Assembly: GCA_002420235.1 (NCBI GenBank)
Contig: DIHQ01000071.1
Coordinates: 1 to 14,462, forward strand
Length of the DNA: 14,462 nt
Origin: Flavobacteriales bacterium UBA5692
GTDB taxonomy: Bacteria; Bacteroidota; Bacteroidia; Flavobacteriales_D; Sanyastnellaceae
Direction: 5' to 3'
This document shows, one piece after another, positions 8,440 through 14,462 of this stretch. The translations under genes and the position numbers were made by a program. Under the pieces are notes generated by a model that did no database searches, had not been told where the DNA came from, and saw only the letters and a program-made list of their open reading frames with translations. The stretch's first letter is position 1, and each line of letters starts with the position of its first letter.

Positions 8440-9711
8440 ATGGATTCTGTATCAAACACCCAAGAAAAGATTGTAGTTGGCCTTGACATTGGCACAACGA
8501 AAATCGCCTGTTTCGTCGGGCGACGTAACGAACACGGTAAAATTGAAATCCTCGGGTACGGAAAAAGCGAATCCGTGGGAGTGTCCCGCGGCGTAGTGGC
8601 CAACATAGAAAAAACAGTAGATTCGATCCGCACCGCCATTGAAGAAGCCAAGCGTACTTCCGGTGCAGTGTTTGTAGATGTCAATGTAGGAATTGCCGGG
8701 CAACACATAAAGAGTCAACAGACACGTGGGCAACGTACACGTGACAATCTGGAGTCGGAAATCAGCCAAGTCGACATTGACGCCTTGATCCAAGACATGT
8801 ACCGCCAAGTGATGCAGCCCGGCGAGGAAATTTTGCATGTCTTACCGCAGGAGTACACCGTGGATAACGAGGGGGGAATAAAGGAACCAGTCGGGATGAG
8901 TGGCATACGTCTAGAAGCCAATTTCCACGTTATTATTGGACAGATTGCGGCCATCCGCAACATCAACCGTTGCATCGAAAAGGCAGAATTGAATGTAGAT
9001 CAATTAATCCTTGAACCACTCGCCTCTTCTGCTTCGGTTTTGAGCGCCGAAGAGCAAGAAGCGGGAGTAGCATTGGTGGACATCGGAGGTGGAACAACCG
9101 ACATAGCCATTTTCCAAGACGGCATCATCCGCCACACGGCGGTCATTCCATTCGGCGGAAACGTACTGACGGAGGATATCCGCCAAGGATGCCAAATAAT
9201 GAAGAAACAGGCTGAATTACTTAAACAACGTTTTGGTTCCGCCATCGCCACGGAAATGAAGGATAATGAAATTGTATGCATCCCAGGATTGCAAGGGCGC
9301 AACCCGCGCGAAATCAGCTTGAAAAACCTTGCGAGTATCATCGAAGCTCGCATGACCGAAATCATCGAGCACGTACACTTCGAAATCCGCAACTCTGGCT
9401 TTGCAGATCAACTGATTGGTGGCGTAGTCTTGACGGGCGGTGGCTCGCAATTGCGCCATGTTACCCAGCTTTTTCAATACGTTACCGGAATGGACTGCCG
9501 CGTCGGATATCCAAGCGAGCATCTCGCAGAGGCGCCAAACCAAGAGGTTACAGCACCGAGTTTTGCAACCGGTGTTGGACTAGTCATTAAGGGCTTTGAC
9601 CGCATTGCGAGCAACGGAGAGGCTGAAGCCGGTCAAGCCGTGGGAACGGAGCGCGTGGGCATCCTCGAACGCATGCGCAAGTACTTTGTGGAAGATGAGG
9701 AAATTCAATAA
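8440..9711 (+). CDS. ftsA: cell division protein FtsA
   Basis: Actin-like ATPase that anchors FtsZ filaments to the inner membrane and recruits later divisome proteins. Actin/Hsp70-fold motifs are in order: phosphate-1 loop GLDIGTTKIA (14-23), an inserted SHS2/1C subdomain covering roughly residues 85-165 (VNVGIAGQHIKS at its start), phosphate-2 loop VDIGGGTTDIAIF (213-225) and adenosine motif LTGGGSQL (331-338). The C-terminus (about VGILERMRKYFVEDEEIQ) looks like the amphipathic membrane-targeting helix, followed by an acidic tail. Length (423 aa) is normal. ATG 8440 follows ftsQ by 14 bases and ftsZ begins 20 bases after the stop, the conserved ftsQ-ftsA-ftsZ arrangement. Confidence 0.98.
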   Translation: MDSVSNTQEKIVVGLDIGTTKIACFVGRRNEHGKIEILGYGKSESVGVSRGVVANIEKTVDSIRTAIEEAKRTSGAVFVDVNVGIAGQHIKSQQTRGQRTRDNLESEISQVDIDALIQDMYRQVMQPGEEILHVLPQEYTVDNEGGIKEPVGMSGIRLEANFHVIIGQIAAIRNINRCIEKAELNVDQLILEPLASSASVLSAEEQEAGVALVDIGGGTTDIAIFQDGIIRHTAVIPFGGNVLTEDIRQGCQIMKKQAELLKQRFGSAIATEMKDNEIVCIPGLQGRNPREISLKNLASIIEARMTEIIEHVHFEIRNSGFADQLIGGVVLTGGGSQLRHVTQLFQYVTGMDCRVGYPSEHLAEAPNQEVTAPSFATGVGLVIKGFDRIASNGEAEAGQAVGTERVGILERMRKYFVEDEEIQ

Positions 9712-9731
9712 TCACAGGAACACGAATTGAG

Positions 9732-11456
9732 ATGAACGACATGAGCACTACCAACCCTTACTCTTCACTTACCTCTCCGATCAAGGTCATCGGTGTTGGT
9801 GGAGGCGGATCTAATGCAGTGAACACGATGTATGACCGCGGCATCCAAGGCGTGGATTTTATTGTGTGTAACACCGATGCCCAAGCACTTAACGCTAGCC
9901 CTGTTCCTATTAAAGTTCAGCTTGGGGCTACCCTCACAGGCGGACAAGGCGCGGGCTCCCTTCCCGACGTCGGCCGTAACGCTGCAATCGAAACGCTTGA
10001 AGAGGTCAAGACATTGATCGGTGAAAAGACCGGCATGGTCTTCATCACTGCTGGAATGGGCGGCGGCACAGGGACCGGTGCAGCCCCAGTTATCGCTCAA
10101 GCCGCGCGTGAGATGGACATTCTCACGGTGGGAATCGTCACCATTCCGTTTCAATTTGAAGGTCGTCGCCGGAGTGCCCAAGCCACTGAGGGATTGGAAA
10201 AAATGCGGGAGGCTGTTGATACACTTCTTGTTATACGGAACGATAAACTCCGCGAACTTTATGGAAACTTGACCATTCAGGCTGCATTTAACAACGCAGA
10301 TGAAATATTGTGCACTGCCGCTAAAGGTATTGCGGAGGTGATCACCCTCACAGGTGAGATCAATGTCGACATGAACGACGTGAACACCGTCATGCGTAAT
10401 TCGGGGAGGGCAATCATGGGCTCTGGGAAGGCAAGTGGAGAAGGCCGAGCACGCACAGCGGTAACCGATGCATTAGAATCACCGCTGCTCAACGACTGTG
10501 ACATCACCGGCGCCAACTTCGTCCTGCTTAACATCACATTTGGCACTGAGGAAATCCTAATGGACGAAATCATGGAAATAACAGATTTTATCCAAGATGC
10601 TGCAGGCCAATCAGCGGAAGTGATATGGGGATACGGAGTAGATGAAAAATTAGACGAGGACCTTTGTGTAACAGTCATTGCCACCGGATTCCAATCTCAA
10701 CATCACAAAGAAAAACCTGATCAAACACAAACTACAGTCTTTACCTTGGAAGAAGCCCCCAAGGAAATCAAAGCACCAGTTCAGCCAACCCACAATACTA
10801 CAGAATCCCCTGCCGATGATTTGACGACAGAGGCAATGCCCTACATAAAAGACGAGGAAACTACTGAAGTAAGAACAACTGCGACCACAGCTCCGCTGTT
10901 CGATTTAGTTCCGGATGCAATTGAAACTACTGACACGCCAGAAGCAGATTCAATTCCAGAAGAAAATAGCCCACAAGTGACGGATTCAAACGGTGAGCCA
11001 TCTTCAGTCACAGTTTACATGTTGGAGAGCGAACCACTTCCCACGACAAGCGACGAACCCAACCTTGGTGGCATACGTTTCACCGAGACACCACCTTCAC
11101 AGCCGATTACACCGCAAAATCCTTCGAAGGACCAGCCCCTGTCCCAAACTCCTGATATAGTGCCGAACGCCTCCCGTGAAGTCATTGAACCAGTGGCCCG
11201 CACAAACGATGGTGATCTGCAAGCCCGGAATCAACGCATTTCCCAGTTTACACGAAAGCTCAAAACACCAGGCGGATTGGCAGACCTAGAAGCCGAACCC
11301 GCGTACAAGCGACGTCAAGTGAAACTAGATGACATCGATCACTCATCAAAGTGCCAGGTCAGTCGCTTGACACTATTCGAAGAAACCGATGAGGATGGCG
11401 AGCGTTCCATTGAACTGCGTAATGATAATCCCTTCCTTCACGACAACGTAGACTGA
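9732..11456 (+). CDS. ftsZ: cell division protein FtsZ with long C-terminal linker
   Basis: Tubulin-like GTPase that forms the cytokinetic ring at midcell. The GTPase core spans about residues 14-320. It has the GGGGSNAV loop, NTDAQAL, the tubulin signature GGGTGTGAAP (110-119) and a T7 loop containing N211, D213 and D216. After the core comes a linker of about 200 residues (321-521) rich in Thr, Pro, Glu and Asp, predicted disordered. Then come EPAYKR (522-527) and the terminal FLHDNVD (568-574). The protein is 574 aa; typical FtsZ is 380-400 and Bacteroidetes versions commonly reach 450-660. The start at 9732 leaves a polar N-terminus; a second ATG at 9741 is possible. AGGA at 9716-9719 lies 12 bases upstream, rather far for a ribosome binding site. 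The call is certain; the role of the tail is inferred. Confidence 0.98.
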   Translation: MNDMSTTNPYSSLTSPIKVIGVGGGGSNAVNTMYDRGIQGVDFIVCNTDAQALNASPVPIKVQLGATLTGGQGAGSLPDVGRNAAIETLEEVKTLIGEKTGMVFITAGMGGGTGTGAAPVIAQAAREMDILTVGIVTIPFQFEGRRRSAQATEGLEKMREAVDTLLVIRNDKLRELYGNLTIQAAFNNADEILCTAAKGIAEVITLTGEINVDMNDVNTVMRNSGRAIMGSGKASGEGRARTAVTDALESPLLNDCDITGANFVLLNITFGTEEILMDEIMEITDFIQDAAGQSAEVIWGYGVDEKLDEDLCVTVIATGFQSQHHKEKPDQTQTTVFTLEEAPKEIKAPVQPTHNTTESPADDLTTEAMPYIKDEETTEVRTTATTAPLFDLVPDAIETTDTPEADSIPEENSPQVTDSNGEPSSVTVYMLESEPLPTTSDEPNLGGIRFTETPPSQPITPQNPSKDQPLSQTPDIVPNASREVIEPVARTNDGDLQARNQRISQFTRKLKTPGGLADLEAEPAYKRRQVKLDDIDHSSKCQVSRLTLFEETDEDGERSIELRNDNPFLHDNVD

Positions 11457-11458
11457 AA

Positions 11459-11914
11459 ATGAGCATGTATAACATCATTTCAGATGGCATCAAGGACGCC
11501 ATGCGCAAGAAGGACCGTGAACGGCTAGCCGCCTTACGTGATGTCAAAAGCAAACTCATGTTGGAAGCCGTCAGAACCGGATTGGACGGGAATCAAATTC
11601 CAGATGCCAATGTGCTCACAATCTTAACGAAGCTTTACAAGCAACGCAGCGAAACCGCCGATATTTACGCAGAACAGGGCCGCACTGATCTCGAAGCGGA
11701 GGAACGAGCTCAAGCTGCTGTAATCGCCGAGTTTCTCCCCCAACCACTCACAGAAGAAGAAATCCAAACAGAGGTTCGATCCATCCTGTCCGAAACAGGC
11801 GCATCCAGTATGGCCGACATGGGAAAAGTTATGGGAATCGCATCAAGTCGAATGGCCGGCAAGGCTGATGGCAAAGTCATCGCTACAATTGTACGTTCAG
11901 CCTTGAACAGATAG
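11459..11914 (+). CDS. GatB/YqeY domain-containing protein
   Basis: Small soluble, mostly helical protein of the YqeY family (151 aa, against a usual 147-150). Its fold resembles the tRNA-binding tail domain of the GatB subunit of Glu/Asp-tRNA amidotransferase. Recognisable features are the N-terminal DGIKDAMRKKDRERLAALRDVKSKL region, the central LYKQRSETADIYAEQGRTDLEAEERAQAAVIAEFLPQPLTEEEI block and the C-terminal MGKVMGIASSRMAGKADGKVIATIVRSAL motif. The stand-alone protein has no firmly established function. A tRNA-related or amidotransferase-related role is inferred from the fold only. ATG 11459 is two bases after the ftsZ stop; ATG 11465 is an alternative start. Linkage to ftsZ is common in Bacteroidetes. 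This is the last gene of the tight run, 35 bases before the next gene. Confidence 0.93.
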   Translation: MSMYNIISDGIKDAMRKKDRERLAALRDVKSKLMLEAVRTGLDGNQIPDANVLTILTKLYKQRSETADIYAEQGRTDLEAEERAQAAVIAEFLPQPLTEEEIQTEVRSILSETGASSMADMGKVMGIASSRMAGKADGKVIATIVRSALNR

Positions 11915-11949
11915 GTAAATCGCTTGTTATTGAGTCAAATAAAAAAACA

Positions 11950-12621
11950 ATGAAGAATAAATCTATCTGGGTCGCAAGTGCAATTTCCATCGTTGTGAGC
12001 TCCTGCGCAACGCCGACCGCAAAAGAATCTGTGGAGCCGGTAATTAAAGAAGAAACCCAAGCATCCGAAGCCATAGAATTCATGGGCGGTTCGTATACAG
12101 TTGATGCAGAAGAAAGCGTCATCAATTGGAAAGGGACTGAAATCACCACAGAATATCATGTGGGAACAGTTAACGTGCACAAGGGTAGTGTCGACGTAGT
12201 CGACAAAACGTTTTCGAAGGGTTTCATTGCCATCGATATGAATAGCATCGTCGTAACAGACGAGGACATGGGAGACAAATCAAAGCAAAGACTTACGCGG
12301 CACTTGAAGTCAGAGGATTTTTTCGGAGTCGAGCAATTCCCCTTTTCCCGCATGGACATTGCAGGGATTAAGTCAAAAGAGAGTGTAGATTATGCCTACG
12401 GCAAAATTTTCGTTCGTGAAATCGCACAGCCCATTACATTTCCTATAGAAATCAGTGAAGAGGACGGAAATATGATTATCGATGCTTCTATTACGTTTGA
12501 CCGATCCAAGCATAACGTTAAGTTCCGCTCTGGAGCCTTCCCTGACTTGTTTCCTGACCTCGGGGACAAACTGATCAACGACGACATTGAACTCAACGTT
12601 CATATTGTGGCTACTTTGTGA
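11950..12621 (+). CDS. YceI-family lipoprotein
   Basis: Predicted lipoprotein of 223 aa. A short basic start (MKNK) and a hydrophobic stretch lead to the lipobox VSSC with Cys19, so the mature protein should be lipid-anchored facing the periplasm. A polar Thr/Glu-rich spacer (20-45) precedes a YceI domain from about residue 46. It begins GGSYTVDAEESVINWKGT and continues with the characteristic NVHKGSVDV, HLKSEDFFGVEQFP, YAYGKIFVREIAQPITFPIEI and FDRSKHNVKFRSG blocks. YceI domains form a lipocalin-like barrel that binds polyisoprenoid-type lipids in characterised members. Whether this one does so is unknown, although a link to undecaprenyl-carrier biology beside lipid II genes is a tempting inference. 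The 35-base A+T-rich gap upstream (11915-11949) shows no clear promoter, and a terminator follows. Confidence 0.92.
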   Translation: MKNKSIWVASAISIVVSSCATPTAKESVEPVIKEETQASEAIEFMGGSYTVDAEESVINWKGTEITTEYHVGTVNVHKGSVDVVDKTFSKGFIAIDMNSIVVTDEDMGDKSKQRLTRHLKSEDFFGVEQFPFSRMDIAGIKSKESVDYAYGKIFVREIAQPITFPIEISEEDGNMIIDASITFDRSKHNVKFRSGAFPDLFPDLGDKLINDDIELNVHIVATL

Positions 12622-12644
12622 CATTAAAGTGAGAAAATGTTACC

Positions 12645-12671
12645 AAGGCCCGGTTTCCTCCGGGCCTTTTT
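12645..12671 (+). terminator. Rho-independent terminator after the YceI lipoprotein gene
   Basis: AAGGCCCGG (12645-12653) pairs perfectly with CCGGGCCTT (12660-12668) across a six-base loop TTTCCT, and the stem runs into five T residues (12667-12671). It lies 24 bases after the YceI stop on the plus strand, so it most likely ends the dcw/YceI transcription unit. The A-rich left flank is weaker than the T-rich right flank, so it probably works in the plus direction only. Confidence 0.87.
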
Positions 12672-12714
12672 CATTTCCAATGAGCCAAATGGAATCCATA
12701 ACTTAGCATTTGGT

Positions 12715-13716
12715 ATGCGTTGGACCAATTATTTCATCCACCCTGGCGACAACCGGTACTATGTTTTCTCCTTCGCTGAACCGGAGCATGCTGAAGAATA
12801 CGAAGAAATGCTGCGTACGGAAGAAGTTCCCTTCGAACGCCACGAGGAAGATGGCCAATGGCTCTTTGGCGTACCTCGAACCCATTTTCGGAAAGCTTTG
12901 CATTGCAATCACCTCGTGCATGCGAATCACCGTACCAAGTTCATCCCCGTTGACGGTTTACGCTACACTTTACTCGTTGTAACCGGAGCAGTTCTAGCGG
13001 TTGCATTGGTGGGGGCCTTAAGCGCTTCAATCTCCGCACAGGGACGAGTGTCAGATTGGGAATTAGGGGTTAGCATCTCAGGAGTGATTCCTTTGGAGGC
13101 CGTGGGGTATGAATCAATACAGGCCAATGACGAGGGGCTTACGTTAGAATGGCAGCCGCAAACTGGAAGCGGTTTCGGTTTACGTCTGCACCGCAACTTC
13201 AAAAGCAGCACTTGGAGCGTGGAAACAGGACTTGAAACCCTTCGCATGCGCTCAAACTGGGGGCTGACTTTCGGTTCTGAAATCAGTGATGGCGAGACAG
13301 CAGATACCTTATCCCTGAGGGCAGGCCGGTACCGTTTGCCACTTTTAGCACAAACGAAAGTACCCCTGAACAAGCGGTGGGCACTTTATGCCGGCGGCGG
13401 CGTCTGCATCGATTTCCTATTGAGCGATGTCTTCACCACAGGTTACCAGCAAATTGGGCCGATATACCACGAGTACCAAGTCGAAGAAAACAGACAGCGA
13501 CGCTGGACAGTGCCCCTGCGCGCCGAAGTCGGTATTCTTTATCGAGGAGCAGATACCAAAAAAGCCGGGATTTACGCGGGCTGCATTTGGTGGAGGGAGT
13601 GGTCAACCAATCGCTGGGGAGAGGCCCAATGGGAACGTGACCTTGAGAAAGCTAATGTTAGAATCTTCATGCCACAGGCTGGATTTGCTTTTGAATTGCG
13701 GATCATCCTGCCGTAA
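12715..13716 (+). CDS. chimeric protein: small soluble domain, hydrophobic segment, outer-membrane beta-barrel-like region
   Basis: No specific function recognised. The open frame extends back to ATG 12637, but that would translate straight through the terminator at 12645-12671. The likelier start is ATG 12715 (333 aa, beginning MRWTNYFIHPGDNRYYVF), where protein-like sequence begins. Residues 1-82 form a soluble, charged domain resembling small uncharacterised Flavobacteria proteins that carry one C-terminal membrane segment. Residues 85-105 are strongly hydrophobic and end SASISAQG, which reads like a signal peptide with a cleavage site. Residues 112-333 have the alternating pattern of an outer-membrane beta-barrel of porin-family style, for example the RYRLPLLAQTKVPLNKRWALYAGGG region. 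No internal in-frame ATG precedes the hydrophobic segment. It could be a true fusion, a type II membrane protein, or two genes joined by a lost stop or an assembly error. Confidence 0.7.
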   Translation: MRWTNYFIHPGDNRYYVFSFAEPEHAEEYEEMLRTEEVPFERHEEDGQWLFGVPRTHFRKALHCNHLVHANHRTKFIPVDGLRYTLLVVTGAVLAVALVGALSASISAQGRVSDWELGVSISGVIPLEAVGYESIQANDEGLTLEWQPQTGSGFGLRLHRNFKSSTWSVETGLETLRMRSNWGLTFGSEISDGETADTLSLRAGRYRLPLLAQTKVPLNKRWALYAGGGVCIDFLLSDVFTTGYQQIGPIYHEYQVEENRQRRWTVPLRAEVGILYRGADTKKAGIYAGCIWWREWSTNRWGEAQWERDLEKANVRIFMPQAGFAFELRIILP

Positions 13717-13725
13717 AAATGAGCA

Positions 13726-14310
13726 TTAATCATTCCATTCCGTAACATACTCGAGCGGCTTGCGATGGCTTTTCGGCCATGAACCGTCCTCTGGATATCC
13801 CATATAAAAAATACCCAGAACTTCGCCGTTTTCAGGGAGATTAATGAATGCCTTCACTTCGGGTAATTGTAGGAATTTCGGAGTTGACCAGAATCCCCCA
13901 ATGCCGTGTGCCGTGCAGGTCAAATACATATTTTGCGCCGCACATGCCACAGCCATGCGCTCGTCCTTGATGCCAATCCGTCCGGTTGTGTCCGGTTCCA
14001 ACCCCAAGACTACTAGCGCAGTCACCTTTTCACCTCGAGCTTCCAGCTTTGCCACCTTATTCGGTGATGCTTCCTCACCCGCATATTGAGCATACCATTC
14101 AGCCAGCTTCGGGCCGATGCGTTTCATGCCTCGCCCTACATAAGCCTTGAAGCGCCAAGGCTGCGTCATCCCATGGGTAGGCGCCCAAGTCGCGTTGACC
14201 AGGACTTGCTCAACAATTTCTTTGTGCACCTTGCGAGTAGAAAATCGCTCTGGACTTATGCTCCGGCGGTCCCGTAGCAGTTCGTTCGTTTCAGAAAGGT
14301 TATGGCGCAT
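13726..14310 (-). CDS. nitroreductase family protein
   Basis: Predicted FMN-dependent cytoplasmic oxidoreductase of 194 aa, closest in size and pattern to small YdjA-type nitroreductases, which use NAD(P)H to reduce nitro compounds or quinone-like substrates. The N-terminal RDRRSISPERFS (13-24) supplies the Arg-Arg-Ser flavin-phosphate contact. APTHGMTQPWRFK (43-55) matches the AP.H....PW.F pattern of the YdjA branch, and GIGGFWS (136-142) is the later flavin-binding stretch. The natural substrate cannot be told from sequence. The gene is convergent with the barrel gene, its stop lying nine bases beyond that gene's stop, and divergent from the truncated secreted gene to the right. ATG 14310 is the only sensible start. 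It is not part of the dcw unit. Confidence 0.9.
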   Translation of the reverse strand: MRHNLSETNELLRDRRSISPERFSTRKVHKEIVEQVLVNATWAPTHGMTQPWRFKAYVGRGMKRIGPKLAEWYAQYAGEEASPNKVAKLEARGEKVTALVVLGLEPDTTGRIGIKDERMAVACAAQNMYLTCTAHGIGGFWSTPKFLQLPEVKAFINLPENGEVLGIFYMGYPEDGSWPKSHRKPLEYVTEWND

Positions 14311-14329
14311 AACAAATCAAATTAGATAT

Positions 14330-14337
14330 CAAAGGTA
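14330..14337 (-). promoter_or_regulatory. candidate Bacteroidetes -7 element for the nitroreductase gene
   Basis: Read on the minus strand this is TACCTTTG, a full match to the Bacteroidetes -7 consensus TAnnTTTG. It ends 19 bases before the nitroreductase ATG, which would leave a leader of about a dozen bases. No TTTG or TTG -33 element is visible at the expected 17-23 base spacing upstream, so only half of the promoter is supported. Confidence 0.4.
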
Positions 14338-14381
14338 TAGCACCACATTAGTGCGGCCTATCATTTGACTTATTTTCGGAC

Positions 14382-14462
14382 ATGCGAAGTACGATCATCT
14401 CACTAACAATCCTTGTCGGCCTCACTCCTCTTGTCCAAGGCCAATCCCCATTATATACTCTG
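14382..14462 (+). CDS. N-terminus of a secreted protein, cut by the window edge
   Basis: An ATG at 14382 opens a frame that stays open to the window end (27 codons). It encodes MRSTIISLTILVGLTPLVQG followed by QSPLYTL. This is a classical signal peptide: one basic residue, a hydrophobic core of about 14 residues, and a likely cleavage near VQG/QS, giving a mature N-terminus starting with Gln as is common for Bacteroidetes exported proteins. Nothing of the mature domain is available, so no function can be assigned. It is divergent from the nitroreductase gene with 71 bases between their starts. Support is limited to the signal peptide pattern and the correct gene spacing. Confidence 0.6.
   Translation, partial: MRSTIISLTILVGLTPLVQGQSPLYTL

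Noticed and set aside
12189..12205. Perfect inverted repeat TGTCGAC-GTA-GTCGACA
   Set aside because: It lies inside the YceI coding region, where it encodes Val-Asp-Val-Val-Asp, and has no promoter context; most likely chance.
12672..12714. TAACTTAG before ATG 12715 as a -7 element for the barrel gene
   Set aside because: One mismatch to TAnnTTTG and no -33 partner that would not fall in or beside the terminator; kept only as a possibility.
13716..13740. Weak hairpin AATGA/TCATT between the convergent barrel and nitroreductase genes as a bidirectional terminator
   Set aside because: Only five A/T-rich base pairs with a seven-base loop; too weak to call, though a terminator would be expected here.
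14337..14381. Possible promoter or operator for the right-edge secreted gene (GCAC...GTGC pairing, and TATTTTCG resembling TAnnTTTG)
   Set aside because: The pairing is four bases only, and the -7-like octamer sits four bases before the start codon with no spaced -33 element, so neither is convincing.

Overview
The window is an ordinary chromosomal stretch dominated by the 3' two-thirds of a division and cell wall (dcw) cluster from a member of the Bacteroidota, most likely order Flavobacteriales. The gene order (murE, mraY, murD, ftsW, murG, murC, ftsQ, ftsA, ftsZ, then a GatB/YqeY-family gene) is the usual one for that group. Four further signs point the same way: a MraY enlarged by an extra loop, an FtsZ ending in the Bacteroidetes-type tail FLHDNVD, almost no Shine-Dalgarno sequences, and a lipoprotein and outer-membrane protein of Bacteroidetes style downstream. 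Base composition looks close to half G+C by eye, higher than most Flavobacterium and more like Cryomorphaceae/Schleiferiaceae-type lineages. The lineage below order is a guess.

Positions 1-11914 form one unbroken plus-strand run of ten genes. Gaps are 0-20 bases, with short overlaps at murE/mraY (TGATG) and murG/murC (ATGA). No terminator or convincing internal promoter is visible, so transcription probably enters from upstream, where mraZ, rsmH, ftsL and ftsI would be expected. MurE, MurD and MurC are three paralogous Mur ligases that build the UDP-MurNAc-peptide. MraY moves it to the lipid carrier, and MurG adds GlcNAc to make lipid II. FtsW polymerises lipid II at the septum, FtsQ belongs to the divisome core, and FtsA tethers FtsZ to the membrane. 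murE enters already in progress and lacks its N-terminal domain in this window. The DNPR motif of MurE indicates meso-diaminopimelate peptidoglycan.

Positions 11950-12671 hold a YceI-domain lipoprotein followed by a clear Rho-independent terminator (12645-12671), which probably ends the transcription unit. Next comes a plus-strand gene (12715-13716) that joins a small soluble domain, a hydrophobic segment and an outer-membrane-barrel-like region in one reading frame. This is the least conventional item in the window. A convergent nitroreductase gene (13726-14310, minus) follows. After a short divergent intergenic region, the first 27 codons of a secreted protein run off the right edge.

I found no RNA genes, mobile elements, CRISPR arrays or phage genes. 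There is no stretch over 300 bases without a gene. I see no evidence for an undescribed system; the findings are refinements and oddities within known families.
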